Below are positions 8,934 to 18,033 of a stretch of DNA of 64,000 nucleotides, in pieces. A program made the position numbers and the translations under genes. The DNA is from Luteipulveratus flavus. GTDB taxonomy: Bacteria; Actinomycetota; Actinomycetes; Actinomycetales; Dermatophilaceae. Every line of letters begins with the position of its first letter. The stretch's first letter is position 1. The notes under the pieces were generated by a model. That model ran no database searches. It was not told where the DNA came from and saw nothing but the letters and a program-made list of their open reading frames with translations. Where the stretch lies: assembly GCF_029439465.1 (NCBI RefSeq), contig NZ_JAROAV010000028.1, positions 248,001 to 312,000 on the forward strand. Reading direction: 5' to 3'.

Positions 8934-10196
8934 ATGGCTGATGTGCGGGTGGGACCCGCGAGCGACCCCGAGCGTTACCTGAACACCGACCTGCTGGTGT
9001 GGTTCGACGAGCCGCCCGTCGCGACCACCGAGCAGCTGCTGGCCGGCTTCGGCGAGAACAGCATGTTCGGCGCCGAGGTCGACGGGGCCGACGAGCGCAC
9101 GTACGCCGGCGTGTACGGCGTCTACCCGCTGGAGCTGACCGTTCCGGGGCCGCTCGGCACGCTGCGGCAGGTCCCCGTCGCCGGGCTCACCTGGGTGGGC
9201 GTCCACCCCGACGAGCGACGCCGCGGCGTCCTCACCGCGATGCTGCGCGACCACTTCTCCCGCGTCGGCGACGGCGACTGGTCCGGCCTGTCGGTGCTGA
9301 AGGCGAGCGAGCCCGCCATCTACGGCCGGCACGGGTACGGCGTCGCCTCCTGGGAGTGCACCCTGCGCCTGAGCCGCGGCGCGAGGCTCACGGCACCCGG
9401 CCTCGAGGACGCCGCGAGTGCTCTCCGCACGCGGCTCACCGACGCCGCCGACCCGGGGGTACCGGCCCGGATGCGGGAGGTGTCGCTGCGCGTCGGCGCC
9501 GACCGTCTCGGCGCCGTCGTCCGCGAGGAACGCCTCTACACGCGCTTCACCGTCGACTCACCGGCGAGTGTGCGCGAGCGGGAGGTCCAGCGGGTGCTGC
9601 TCGCCCAGCAGGACGGGACCGACGTCGGGTTCGCGTGGTTCCGGCGCAAGCTCGACTGGGAGAACGGCTCCGCGGCGGGCGAGGTCGGAGTCATCGAGCT
9701 GGTGGGGACCCCAGCCGCCGAGCTCGCCCTCCTGCGGCGGCTCGTCGACCTCGACCTCACCACCTCGGTGACGATCCGGTGGCGCTCGGTCGACGACCCG
9801 ATCGCGGCGTGGGCCGGCGGTCCGAGGGGCATCCAGGACGCCACGAGCGACAGCCTGTGGGTGCGTCTGGTCGACCTGCCGACGGCGTTGGGTGCCCGGG
9901 GGTACGCGGCGCAGTGCGACGTGGTGCTGGAGGTCGAGGACGCCGCCTGCCCGGCGAACCATGGCCGGTGGCGGCTCGTCGTCGACGAGCAGGGCCGGGG
10001 CACAGCGAACCGTACGGACGCGACCCCCGACGTCCGGCTCACGACCCAGACCCTCGCGTCGGCGTACCTCGGGGCACGCAGCCTGGTGGCTCAGCAGCAG
10101 GCGGGGCTGCTCACCGAGGTGACGGACGGCTCGGTCGCAGCGCTGGACACGGCGATGCGAGCTGCGCAGGCGCCGGTCGCGGCCGTCGGCTTCTAG
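8934..10196 (+). CDS. Eis-like GNAT family N-acetyltransferase
   Basis: The 420-residue protein has the layout of the Eis (enhanced intracellular survival) family: an N-terminal GNAT acetyltransferase domain, a second GNAT-like region, and a C-terminal sterol-carrier-like domain. The acetyl-CoA-binding segment is VHPDERRRGVLTAML near residues 88-102. Eis enzymes acetylate amines, including aminoglycosides and protein lysines, so the gene may affect aminoglycoside susceptibility, but its substrate cannot be told from sequence. The stop codon overlaps that of the convergent menD gene by four bases, leaving no room for a terminator between them. Confidence 0.85.
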   Translation: MADVRVGPASDPERYLNTDLLVWFDEPPVATTEQLLAGFGENSMFGAEVDGADERTYAGVYGVYPLELTVPGPLGTLRQVPVAGLTWVGVHPDERRRGVLTAMLRDHFSRVGDGDWSGLSVLKASEPAIYGRHGYGVASWECTLRLSRGARLTAPGLEDAASALRTRLTDAADPGVPARMREVSLRVGADRLGAVVREERLYTRFTVDSPASVREREVQRVLLAQQDGTDVGFAWFRRKLDWENGSAAGEVGVIELVGTPAAELALLRRLVDLDLTTSVTIRWRSVDDPIAAWAGGPRGIQDATSDSLWVRLVDLPTALGARGYAAQCDVVLEVEDAACPANHGRWRLVVDEQGRGTANRTDATPDVRLTTQTLASAYLGARSLVAQQQAGLLTEVTDGSVAALDTAMRAAQAPVAAVGF

Positions 10197-11923
10197 CTCT
10201 CCGCGAGCGCCTCGGCGGCGACGGTTCGCAGCCGCGCCCGCAGGTCACGCTGCCCGTCCCGGCTGACCGGGACCTCGACCACCTGAATTCCGTTGCCAGG
10301 CCTCGCGATCCGTTCGACGAGGCGGTCACGGTCGGTGACCAGCTCGTGCTCGACGCCGTGAGCGGCGCACAGCTCGGCGATCCGGGTCCCGGTCGGGGTC
10401 GCGAACACCCGCTCGAACGCATCCGCCAGGTCGGGGTGACCCGGCTCGAGGGTTCCGAAGATGCCGCCGCCGTCGTCGTTGACGACCACGACGGTCAGAT
10501 CGGGCACGGGCTCGTGCGGACCGATGAGCAGCCCGTTCGAGTCGTGCAGGAACGTCAGGTCACCCATCAGGGCGACGTTCGCGTGGCCCGGCCGCGACAG
10601 GGCCATGCCCACGGCCGAGCTGACGACGCCGTCGATGCCGGCCAGCCCTCGGTTGGACACCGAGACGACGTCGCGCGCGACGCGCTGCGGGTCGCGGCCC
10701 AGGTCCAGGTCGCGCGCGGAGTTGGACGATCCGACGTAGAGCGCCCCGCCGGCCGGCACGTGGTGGGCGACGGTCGCCGCCACCGCGAGCCCGGACGGCC
10801 ACGAGGCGTCCACCACCTCGTCGGCCCGGGTGCCGATCAGGCTGCCCGCCTTGCGCCACGCCGCACCCCAGGCCCGGTCGACGCAGGCGGCGACCGCGGA
10901 GTGGCTGCGCTCGATGTCGGCCCAGTCGTGGACGCGCCGGACGACGTGGGAGGCGTCCGCCCAGGTGGTGAGGGGCGTGACCGCCTCGACCGTCACCTCG
11001 GGGTGGCGCAGCAGGCGTGCCACGTCGCGGGAGAGGGTGACCCGGCCGCCGACGAGGACGCGCTCGGGCAGGTTGCGCTCGAGCCAGTCCGTCGCGCTGA
11101 GCAGCAGCGGGCCGTGCGGGCTGACCCGGCCGCGGTGGTACCGGCCGAACGGCTCGGCCACGATCGGCCAGCCCGCCGCGGCCGCGAGGTCGGCCAGCTC
11201 CCCGCCCTGGGCGGGGTCGGGGAGGTCGCCGAGCAGGACGAGCGTGCGCGGGACTGGCGCGATCCCGGGGCCGGTGACGGCCGGCGGGTGGCTGTGCGGC
11301 GCCCGCAGCGCGAGCCACGGCTGCTCCTGCTCGCGACCGGCCAGCGACTCGGGCCACTCCTGCGCCTCGCCGGTCGGGACGAGCGGCTCGCGCAACGGGA
11401 TGTTGAGGTGCACCGGCCCGGGGTCGCCGCTCGGCAGGCCGCGGCTCTCGGCGATGGCCCGGCCGACCACGCTGCGCCAGGTGCCGTTCTGGCCCTCGCG
11501 CCGCTCGGGGCTGGCCGTCTCGTGGAACCAGCGGGTCGCGCGTCCGAAGATCTTGACCTGGTCGGTGGTCTGGTTCGCCCCGGTCCCGCGTAGCTCGGCG
11601 GGGCGGTCGGCGGTGATCACGACCATGGGGACGCTGGCCTGGCTGGCCTCCAGGACGGCCGGGAAGAGGTTGACGACCGCCGTCCCGCTCGTGGTGATGA
11701 CCGGCACCGGCACGCGGGTGACCTTCGCCAGCCCGAGCGCGGTGAACGCTGCTGAGCGCTCGTCGACCCGGACGTGCAGCCGGATGCGGCCCGCCCGGTC
11801 GGCGTCGTGCACCGCGTACGCGAACGGCGCCGAGCGTGACCCCGGGCAGAGCACGACGTCGGTGACACCGTGCCGGATCAGCTCGTCGACGATCACGGTG
11901 GCCAGCGCGAGCGAAGGGTTCAC
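10193..11923 (-). CDS. menD: 2-succinyl-5-enolpyruvyl-6-hydroxy-3-cyclohexene-1-carboxylate synthase
   Basis: MenD is a thiamine-diphosphate enzyme that joins 2-oxoglutarate to isochorismate in menaquinone synthesis. The protein is 576 residues. It shows the N-terminal segment VVLCPGSRSAPFAYA, the ThDP-domain segment TSGTAVVNLFPAVLEA, and near the C-terminus the ThDP/Mg-binding MGDLTFLHDSNGLLIG and VNDDGGGIFGTLEPG segments. The GTG at 11921-11923 is chosen because homologues begin with a short Asn-Pro-Ser stretch before the first helix; an earlier in-frame start would add six residues. It is divergent from nagA with 38 bases between starts. Confidence 0.95.
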   Translation of the reverse strand: MNPSLALATVIVDELIRHGVTDVVLCPGSRSAPFAYAVHDADRAGRIRLHVRVDERSAAFTALGLAKVTRVPVPVITTSGTAVVNLFPAVLEASQASVPMVVITADRPAELRGTGANQTTDQVKIFGRATRWFHETASPERREGQNGTWRSVVGRAIAESRGLPSGDPGPVHLNIPLREPLVPTGEAQEWPESLAGREQEQPWLALRAPHSHPPAVTGPGIAPVPRTLVLLGDLPDPAQGGELADLAAAAGWPIVAEPFGRYHRGRVSPHGPLLLSATDWLERNLPERVLVGGRVTLSRDVARLLRHPEVTVEAVTPLTTWADASHVVRRVHDWADIERSHSAVAACVDRAWGAAWRKAGSLIGTRADEVVDASWPSGLAVAATVAHHVPAGGALYVGSSNSARDLDLGRDPQRVARDVVSVSNRGLAGIDGVVSSAVGMALSRPGHANVALMGDLTFLHDSNGLLIGPHEPVPDLTVVVVNDDGGGIFGTLEPGHPDLADAFERVFATPTGTRIAELCAAHGVEHELVTDRDRLVERIARPGNGIQVVEVPVSRDGQRDLRARLRTVAAEALAES

Positions 11924-11961
11924 CCGAGCATCCTGCCCCACGGGTGCGAGAGGATCGGCGC

Positions 11962-13080
11962 GTGTCCCGACTCCTGCACGCGCGGCGGCTGATCACCGGT
12001 TCCGACCTCGGTACGCCGGACGAGGGGTGGATCCGCGTCGAGGACGGCCGGATCACGGACGTCGGCCACGGCGCTCCCCCGGGCCACCCGGACGTCAGCA
12101 TCGAGGACGGCTGGCTGGTCCCGGCGTACGTCGACATCCACTGCCACGGCGGTGGCGGAGGTGACTTCACCAGCGCGGACGCTGCATCGATCCGTACAGC
12201 CGCGACCTTCCACGCGGAGCACGGGACGGGCTCGCTGCTGGCGTCGCTGGTCACCGCGCCCGTCGACGCGCTGTGCGACCAGCTGGACGCCGTCGCGGAC
12301 GTCGTCGAGGCGGGCGACACGATCGTGCGCGGGTCGCACCTCGAAGGCCCGTTCCTGTCGGCGGCGCGGTGCGGAGCGCAGAACCCCGCTCACCTCGCCG
12401 AGCCCGACGTCGACGCGTTCGCGCGCCTGGTCGAGGCGGCTCGGGGCACCCTGCGGATGATCACGCTCGCCCCGGAGCTGACCGGGTCCGCGGCCCTGCT
12501 GGACGCCGCGCTCGCGGCCGGGGTCGTGGTCGCGGTGGGTCACACCGACGGCACGTACGAGCAGTGCACCGCGGCGTTCGACGCCGGCGCGAGCGTCGCC
12601 ACCCACCTGTTCAACGGGATGCGCCCGTTGCACCACCGCGAGCCCGGCCCCGTCGGGGCGAGCCTGGACGCCGGCGCCTGGGTCGAGCTGATCAACGACG
12701 GCGTCCACCTGCACCCGGCGACCTTGCGGACGGTCCTCGCGGCCCGCCCCGACCGCGCGGTGCTCGTCACCGACGCGATCGCCGCCGCCGGGCTTCCGGA
12801 CGGCGATCACGTGCTGGGGGGACTCGCCGTCAGCGTCGCCGGCGGTGCCGCCCGGCTCACCGACAGCGGCTCGCTCGCCGGCAGCACCCTCACGATGGAC
12901 GACGCCGTCCGCCGGGCCGTCGAGGCGCGGGTTCCGGTCCCGCTCGCGGTGGCGGCCGCTTCCGCCCACCCTGCCGCGGCGACCGGCCTGAGGGACCGCG
13001 GTGTGATCGCGCCCGGGTACGCCGCGGACCTGCTGCACCTGGGCGAGGACCTGCGCGTCCGGCGCGTCGGTCTCGGCTGA
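11962..13080 (+). CDS. nagA: N-acetylglucosamine-6-phosphate deacetylase
   Basis: This amidohydrolase removes the acetyl group from GlcNAc-6-phosphate, for amino-sugar catabolism and cell-wall recycling. The 372-residue protein has the metal-binding DIHCHGGGGGDF motif, GSHLEGPF, the VGHTDGTYEQC segment, THLFNGMRPLHHREPG, and the catalytic Asp in LVTDAIAAAG. The GTG at 11962 is preferred: a GAGGAT hexamer ends 6 bases upstream, a spacing that also suits a leaderless start, while an in-frame GTG at 11944 would add six residues. The gene ends 23 bases before the convergent SARP gene, which marks the left edge of the biosynthetic cluster. Confidence 0.92.
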   Translation: MSRLLHARRLITGSDLGTPDEGWIRVEDGRITDVGHGAPPGHPDVSIEDGWLVPAYVDIHCHGGGGGDFTSADAASIRTAATFHAEHGTGSLLASLVTAPVDALCDQLDAVADVVEAGDTIVRGSHLEGPFLSAARCGAQNPAHLAEPDVDAFARLVEAARGTLRMITLAPELTGSAALLDAALAAGVVVAVGHTDGTYEQCTAAFDAGASVATHLFNGMRPLHHREPGPVGASLDAGAWVELINDGVHLHPATLRTVLAARPDRAVLVTDAIAAAGLPDGDHVLGGLAVSVAGGAARLTDSGSLAGSTLTMDDAVRRAVEARVPVPLAVAAASAHPAAATGLRDRGVIAPGYAADLLHLGEDLRVRRVGLG

Positions 13081-13103
13081 CGCGCCGGGCGCTCCGGCCC
13101 GCG

Positions 13104-13877
13104 TCAGACCCGCACGAGGGGACCGGCCTCCAGCGCGGGGTCCTGGGTGAGGATGAGGTGGTGGACGCGGCGCAGGCCGCGACTGGGGTCCACGCCGATC
13201 TCGCTGCGCAGCCGCGAGCTGGTGCGGCGGAACACGTCCAGTGCCTCCATCTGGCGGCCGTCGCGATAGAGCGCGAGCATCAGCAGCTCACAGAGCCGTT
13301 CGCGGTTGCCGTGCACCTCGGCCAGGTGGCGCAGGTCGCCGAGGGCCATCCGGACGTCGCCCGTCTCCAGGCGCAGCTCGGCGACCAGCTCGAGCGCGGC
13401 CAGCCGGGACTCGGTGAGGCGCGCCTGCTCCGCCCGCAGGCACGGGAGGTCGCCTAGGCCCTCGAGAGCGTGGCCCCGCCACAGAGCCAGCGCGGCCTCG
13501 GTGAGCTCGAGCGACTCGGCCGGCGACTCCTGACGGACACCCTGCGCTCGCTGCATCCGCGCGGCGAACTCGAAGGCGTCGACCTGGAAACGCTTGATGT
13601 TGAGGCGGTACCCCTCCCCGACCGTCTCCAGCGTCGTGCTGTCCGAGCTGAGGTCCCGCAGCACCCGACGCAGCCGGCTCACGACCGCCTGCAACGCGTT
13701 GCGGGAGTTCCGGACGTCCTCGTCCTCCCAGAACTCCGAGACCAGCCGCTGCGACGAGACGACATTTCCCGAGGAAAGGGCGAGAACGGCCAGGAGAGTT
13801 CGAGCCTGCTTGGAGCTGATGCCCTTCTCTTGGTCACCGTGCTGAATAGTGAGCGGACCGAGGAGACTGATATACAC
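13104..13877 (-). CDS. SARP-family transcriptional activator
   Basis: This is a short (257-residue) Streptomyces-antibiotic-regulatory-protein type activator. An OmpR-like winged-helix DNA-binding domain covers about residues 1-95, with YISLLGPLTI at the start, SSKQARTLLAVLAL, and the recognition region NALQAVVSRLRRVL. It is followed by a bacterial transcriptional activation domain (about 100-250). There is no ATPase or sensor domain. The GTG at 13875-13877 places the conserved beta-strand at residue 2, as in the family. The frame is open 45 codons further upstream, but those residues do not resemble a domain. It probably activates the peptide cluster, since three arrays with SARP-box geometry lie in front of the cluster operons (18309-18337, 37107-37135, 43711-43739). 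Confidence 0.92.
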   Translation of the reverse strand: MYISLLGPLTIQHGDQEKGISSKQARTLLAVLALSSGNVVSSQRLVSEFWEDEDVRNSRNALQAVVSRLRRVLRDLSSDSTTLETVGEGYRLNIKRFQVDAFEFAARMQRAQGVRQESPAESLELTEAALALWRGHALEGLGDLPCLRAEQARLTESRLAALELVAELRLETGDVRMALGDLRHLAEVHGNRERLCELLMLALYRDGRQMEALDVFRRTSSRLRSEIGVDPSRGLRRVHHLILTQDPALEAGPLVRV

Positions 13878-14204
13878 GATGCCCCATTTCAGACAGAGCT
13901 GCTCCCTCAAGCAAGGGGTCATCTGTCTGGACAGGTCACACCCGCCACCGAGCGATGCCCCCGCCCCCGGATTTACCGGCCGAGAATATCGACGCGGCCG
14001 AAGCAAGTGCAAATCGAGGAGCCTGCCGAAATAGAGGTTTCCTGACGACGCGACCGCTCAGTAATTTAATGCCGTACGAGTACGCGCGAGTAGTTCAATT
14101 CTCGGCCAAGCTGTCGTTCCCCGCGCATTCCCGGCGACATCTTTCCGAAAGCCGCCGGCCACCGCCCGTCCCCCTCCTCGTCCGTGAGAGAACGTCGGGT
14201 GACA
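13878..14204. promoter_or_regulatory. AT-richer regulatory region upstream of the SARP gene
   Basis: This 327-base stretch holds no convincing gene. It is clearly less GC-rich than its flanks, especially about 13970-14100, which includes GTAATTTAAT. An inverted repeat, GGCCGAGAAT at 13978-13987 and ATTCTCGGCC at 14098-14107, has identical 10-base arms 110 bases apart. The region should contain the SARP promoter (minus strand), and the arms could be operator half-sites that allow looping. No clear -35/-10 pair could be assigned. Confidence 0.5.
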
Positions 14205-15524
14205 TCAGGACGCGTCGCGCGGCGCGAGGGTGCAGGGCACGACCACCGTCATGGTGGTGGGACCCCCCCGCGGGCTGTGCACCAGCAGGTCGCCGTCGAA
14301 GGCCGCCAGCCGACGCTCGACCCCGCGCAGTCCGGTACCCTCCCCGATGCGTACGCCACCGCGGCCGTTGTCCTCGACGGTCACCCGCAGGGTGCCTCCG
14401 TCCTTGGCGATCGTCACGACGATCTGGTCGGCGCCGGAGTGCTTGGCGGCGTTGGTCAGCAGCTCGGAGACGGCGAAGTAGACCGCGGACTCCAGCGGGG
14501 GCAGCGGACGGCCCTCCAGGTCCGACCGCACCTGGACGTTCAGCGGGGTCTCGAGCGCCCGGGCCCGGATCGCGTCGACCAGACCGCGGTCGGCGAGCAC
14601 CGGCGGGTGGATGCCGCGTACCAGCTCGCGCAGCTCCTGCAGCGCCGCGCTCGAGGTCTCCTTCGCCTCCTGGACCATGGTGCGGGCGGCGGCGGGGTTC
14701 TCGTCGATCAGCCGCTCGGCCGCGCTCAACGTCATGCCCATGGCGACCAGCCGGGCCTGGGCACCGTCGTGCAGGTCGCGCTCGATGCGCCGGATCTCCT
14801 GGGCCTCGTGCGCGACGGCGTCCGACCGGGAGCGCGAGAGGTGCTCCATCCGCGCCTGCATCTGCTCGCGGGTCTGGGTCGACAGGACCGTCGCGACCCA
14901 CCGTCCGTGCCACCGGATGAAGAACGGCGCGAGGACCACGCCGAGGACCAGCGAGACGAGGCCGAGCGCCGCCGCGAGGAACGTCATGCCGAAGCTGTCG
15001 ACGGGCACGAAGCCGTACCAGCTGTTCTCCCACCCGGAGACCCACGGCTCCCACAGCACGGGCATCGCGACACCGAACAACCCGTTGACGACCAGGGCGG
15101 CCGGGACGAAGGCGATGACCACGCCGACGAAGGGGTTGACCAGGTCCCAGAGCAGGTCCTTCCAGAACGACGGATCGCCCGAACGCGTCTGCAACCGCTT
15201 GAGATTCGCCGACAGGCCGCCCTCGGCGGTCGGGTCGGGCAGGTAGTTCTCGGTCACGCGCACCCCGGACCAGGACCACGCGAGGGAGCGCTGCCGCCGT
15301 GCCTGGGACCGTACGGCGTCCAGCGCGGGCGGCAGGAGGATCACGCCGATCCCGAGGAACACCAGGCACGCACACAGGCACACCCACAGCAGCAGCAACG
15401 CCTCCCACAGGGCCAGCCCCGTGAGCACGATGCCGCGGCCGATGGCCCGCAGCCCCGACGACACCACGCCGGAATGCCGTGCCGTGGCCACATCAGTGCC
15501 CGGCTTCGCGTCGATCTGAGTCAT
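14205..15524 (-). CDS. two-component sensor histidine kinase (HisKA_3 type)
   Basis: This is a membrane sensor kinase of the NarX/DesK class, 439 residues. The N-terminal half has two paired hydrophobic regions: one near residues 30-65 (a Leu/Cys-rich stretch) and one around 120-210 spanning several membrane segments with little extracellular loop. The dimerisation/phosphoacceptor motif is RRIERDLHDGAQARL with the predicted phospho-His at residue 252. The C-terminus is a HATPase_c domain with NAAKHSGA, EDNGRGG and GTGLRGVERRL. The start at ATG 15524 is one of two neighbouring choices; the other (15533) adds three residues. It is divergent from its likely partner response regulator and points toward the SARP gene. 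The signal is unknown. Confidence 0.9.
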   Translation of the reverse strand: MTQIDAKPGTDVATARHSGVVSSGLRAIGRGIVLTGLALWEALLLLWVCLCACLVFLGIGVILLPPALDAVRSQARRQRSLAWSWSGVRVTENYLPDPTAEGGLSANLKRLQTRSGDPSFWKDLLWDLVNPFVGVVIAFVPAALVVNGLFGVAMPVLWEPWVSGWENSWYGFVPVDSFGMTFLAAALGLVSLVLGVVLAPFFIRWHGRWVATVLSTQTREQMQARMEHLSRSRSDAVAHEAQEIRRIERDLHDGAQARLVAMGMTLSAAERLIDENPAAARTMVQEAKETSSAALQELRELVRGIHPPVLADRGLVDAIRARALETPLNVQVRSDLEGRPLPPLESAVYFAVSELLTNAAKHSGADQIVVTIAKDGGTLRVTVEDNGRGGVRIGEGTGLRGVERRLAAFDGDLLVHSPRGGPTTMTVVVPCTLAPRDAS

Positions 15525-15561
15525 GAGATCCATCCTGCTGGTTGTCGTCGCTGTGGGCAGT

Positions 15562-15655
15562 GGTGCACGGACCACTCTTGTCGGGGGTCCGCCCGCCCCG
15601 GTGCACGGCTGCTTCGTCGGCAGGACGCCGGACGTGCACCGGCGGCCCGTACACT
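15562..15655. promoter_or_regulatory. divergent promoter region between kinase and response regulator, with GTGCAC repeats
   Basis: The palindrome GTGCAC occurs at 15563-15568, 15601-15606 and 15634-15639. The first two are in the identical context GGTGCACGG. A possible -10 for the response regulator, TACACT, is at 15650-15655. The repeats may be binding sites for the response regulator; in GC-rich DNA three copies in under 80 bases is unusual but not proof. Confidence 0.35.
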
Positions 15656-15690
15656 TCCGCGCGCTCCCCCGTCCTGTCAGGAAGGCCGTC

Positions 15691-16335
15691 ATGCGCGTGG
15701 TGCTCGCCGAAGACCAGTTCCTCCTGCGGGACGGGTTGATCCGCCTGCTGAGCAGTCACGGGATCGAGGTCGTCGCCGCGGTCGACCACGGCGACGCGAT
15801 CGTTCCGGCGATCGTCGAGCACCGTCCCGACCTGGCGCTGCTGGACGTCCGGCTGCCGCCCCGGCAGACGGACGAGGGCCTGCGCGCCGCCCTGGCCGCC
15901 CGCGAGGCCGTCCCGGACCTGCCGGTCGTGCTGCTCTCGCAGTACGTCGAGCAGCTGTACGTCGAGGAGCTCCTGGCCGGCGAGCGCGGCGGCGTCGGGT
16001 ACCTGCTGAAGGACCGCGTCTTCGACGACGTGCAGTTCGTGACGGCGCTGCACGCCGTGCAGCAGGGCGGGACCGTCCTGGACCCGGAGGTCGTCAAGGC
16101 GCTGATGAACCGCAACCGGGAGGCCGGGGTGCTCGGTCGGCTCACCGCCCGGGAGCTCGAGGTGCTCGCGCTGATGGCCGAGGGTCACTCCAACGCCGTC
16201 ATCGCCGAACGGCTCGTCGTCACCGAGAAGGCGGTCGCCAAGCACATCAACAGCATCCTGGCCAAGCTGGACCTGCCGCCCTCGACCACGACGTCGCGTC
16301 GGGTGGCCGCCGTGCTGACGTACCTGCGCGCCTGA
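15691..16335 (+). CDS. NarL/FixJ-family response regulator
   Basis: This 214-residue protein has an N-terminal receiver domain with the acidic pair E7/D8, predicted phosphorylation site D52 in LALLDVRLP and the conserved Lys in YLLKDRV. A C-terminal LuxR-type helix-turn-helix follows, with LTARELEVLALMAEGHSNAVIAE given here in part: the core is LTARELEVLALMAEG, then KAVAKHINSILAKL. It is almost certainly the partner of the divergent HisKA_3 kinase. The start ATG at 15691 follows a weak ribosome site. It ends only 10 bases before the convergent PPTase gene. Confidence 0.92.
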   Translation: MRVVLAEDQFLLRDGLIRLLSSHGIEVVAAVDHGDAIVPAIVEHRPDLALLDVRLPPRQTDEGLRAALAAREAVPDLPVVLLSQYVEQLYVEELLAGERGGVGYLLKDRVFDDVQFVTALHAVQQGGTVLDPEVVKALMNRNREAGVLGRLTARELEVLALMAEGHSNAVIAERLVVTEKAVAKHINSILAKLDLPPSTTTSRRVAAVLTYLRA

Positions 16336-16345
16336 GGTCACGGGT

Positions 16346-17062
16346 TCACGGACCTGCCACCAGCTCGGCGTCCTCGACCCGGACGCATCGGGCGTCCAGG
16401 TCGGCCGTACCGAGGACGGCCACGGCACCCCGTACGCCGGCCGGCTCCTGCAGCGCGAGGTCGCACAGCGCGATGTCCGCAGCGGCGAGGCCGTCCGGGC
16501 GCGAGGCCGAGTCCCAGCCGAGCACCCGGGGAGGCTCGTGCGCGGCGCTGAGCTCCAGGTGGGTCATGGGGACGGTGAGTCCCACCCGCGCCGCCTTGAG
16601 CACCGCCTCCTTGCGCACCCACCTGATCCGCAGGGCATCGTCGGTGTCGGGTGCGGCGGCATCCGCGGCTTGCTCGTACGGCGTGCACACCAGCCGCGCG
16701 ACGGCGTCCAGCGAGCGCGCCGCACCGGCCTCGAGGTCGAGGCCGACCGGCTCGGCGCCCGCGCGGACGGCGACACCGACGACGTCCCCGCTGTGCGTGA
16801 CCGACAGGGACCACCGACCGGCGTACCGGCCCGCGGGCTCGACCGGGCCGTGGTCGGCGGCGCCACACCCGATGCAGCGCCGCTCCACCGTTGCCGCCTC
16901 GTCACCTGTCGCTCGCCGGAGCGCGTGCAGCACCAGCCGGACGCCGGTGGCGCAGCGCGCCCGGTCCGCCTCCTGCTCGTACCGCAGGACGCGCCGCCGC
17001 TGCGTCGGGTCGAGGTCGGCCAGGTCACCCAGGCGCGCCCGGGCGAGATGGACGGTCGTCAC
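16346..17062 (-). CDS. 4'-phosphopantetheinyl transferase (Sfp type)
   Basis: This enzyme transfers the phosphopantetheine arm from CoA to the conserved Ser of carrier proteins, and is needed to activate the four NRPS thiolation domains and the ACP of this cluster. The 238-residue protein carries the two family motifs: VGLDLE (Mg-binding acidic residues) and WVRKEAVLKA, spaced as in Sfp/Sfp-like enzymes. An upstream LSVTHSGD segment fits the conserved SxSHS-type region. The GTG start at 17060-17062 overlaps the ABC ATPase stop (GTGA). It is the last gene of the mbtH-ABC-PPTase operon that begins behind the SARP box at 18309-18337. Confidence 0.93.
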   Translation of the reverse strand: MTTVHLARARLGDLADLDPTQRRRVLRYEQEADRARCATGVRLVLHALRRATGDEAATVERRCIGCGAADHGPVEPAGRYAGRWSLSVTHSGDVVGVAVRAGAEPVGLDLEAGAARSLDAVARLVCTPYEQAADAAAPDTDDALRIRWVRKEAVLKAARVGLTVPMTHLELSAAHEPPRVLGWDSASRPDGLAAADIALCDLALQEPAGVRGAVAVLGTADLDARCVRVEDAELVAGP

Positions 17063-18033
17063 GGGGCCGCGGTCGTCACCGCGGCCGGCTCGACGGTCTG
17101 GTCCCCGGTGAGGTGCAGGAACACCTCGTCCAGCGAGGGCGGGCGCACCAGCAGGGTGCGCACCTCGACGGCCTGGTCCCGCAGCGCCCGCGACGCCGCC
17201 TCCAGCGTCGTGAGGGCGTCCGTCACCTCGATCGTGACGACGGACCGGCGCTCGTCGATGTCCGGCACGAGGGTCCCGAACGGCTGCAGCAGCTGGGCCA
17301 CCCGCACACAGTCCTCCGGCCGGACCAGCGTCACCACCAGCTGGTTGCCGCCCAGGGAGGCCTTGAGCTGGGCGGGCGTGCCGTCCGCGACGGCCCGGCC
17401 GTCGCGCATGACCACGATGGTGTCGGCGAGCTCGTCGGCCTCCTCGAGGTACTGCGTCGTCAGCAGGACGGTCACACCGTCGTCGACGAGCGTGCGCACC
17501 GTGGCCCACAGCTGGATCCGGCTGGCGGGGTCCAGGCCCGTGGTGGGCTCGTCGATGAACAGCACGGACGGGCGGGCGACCAGGCTCGCCGCGAGGTCGA
17601 GCCGGCGGCGCATCCCGCCGGAGTACCCGGAGGCGGGACGGTCGGCGGCGTCCTGCAGACCGAACTGGTCGATCAGCTCGCGCGCCCGCGCACGGGAGTC
17701 CGCACGCCGCAGGTGCTGCAGGTTGCCGATCAGCTCAAGGTTCTGCCGTCCGGTCAGCAGCTCGTCGACGGCGGCGTACTGCCCGGTGAGGCCGATCCGA
17801 CGACGGACCTCGTCGGCCTCGGTGCGGACGTCGAAGCCGGCGACCCGCACCGAGCCACGGTCGGCGGCCAGGAGGGTCGAGAGGATGCGCACGGTGGTCG
17901 TCTTCCCGGCGCCGTTGGGGCCGAGCAGACCCAGCACCCGCCCGGCGTCGACGTGCAGGTCGAGGCCGCGTAGCGCGTGGTGCGTGCCGAGCGTCTTGTG
18001 CAGGTCCGAGACCTCGACCGCGCGGCCGCTCAC
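17059..18033 (-). CDS. ABC transporter ATP-binding protein (DrrA-like)
   Basis: This is the nucleotide-binding subunit of an ABC exporter, 324 residues, in the daunorubicin-resistance (DrrA) class. Walker A is GPNGAGKTT, the ABC signature is YSGGMRRRLDLA, Walker B is VLFIDEPTTGLDP, and the switch His position reads TTQYLEEADELAD, in which Gln follows TT where many transporters have THD/THY. A C-terminal extension of about 80 residues is typical of DrrA. The GTG start overlaps the mbtH stop. The membrane partner is probably the permease at 20740-21582, on the other side of the MMPL gene. Likely role: export of, or self-resistance to, the cluster's peptide. Confidence 0.9.
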   Translation of the reverse strand: MSGRAVEVSDLHKTLGTHHALRGLDLHVDAGRVLGLLGPNGAGKTTTVRILSTLLAADRGSVRVAGFDVRTEADEVRRRIGLTGQYAAVDELLTGRQNLELIGNLQHLRRADSRARARELIDQFGLQDAADRPASGYSGGMRRRLDLAASLVARPSVLFIDEPTTGLDPASRIQLWATVRTLVDDGVTVLLTTQYLEEADELADTIVVMRDGRAVADGTPAQLKASLGGNQLVVTLVRPEDCVRVAQLLQPFGTLVPDIDERRSVVTIEVTDALTTLEAASRALRDQAVEVRTLLVRPPSLDEVFLHLTGDQTVEPAAVTTAAP

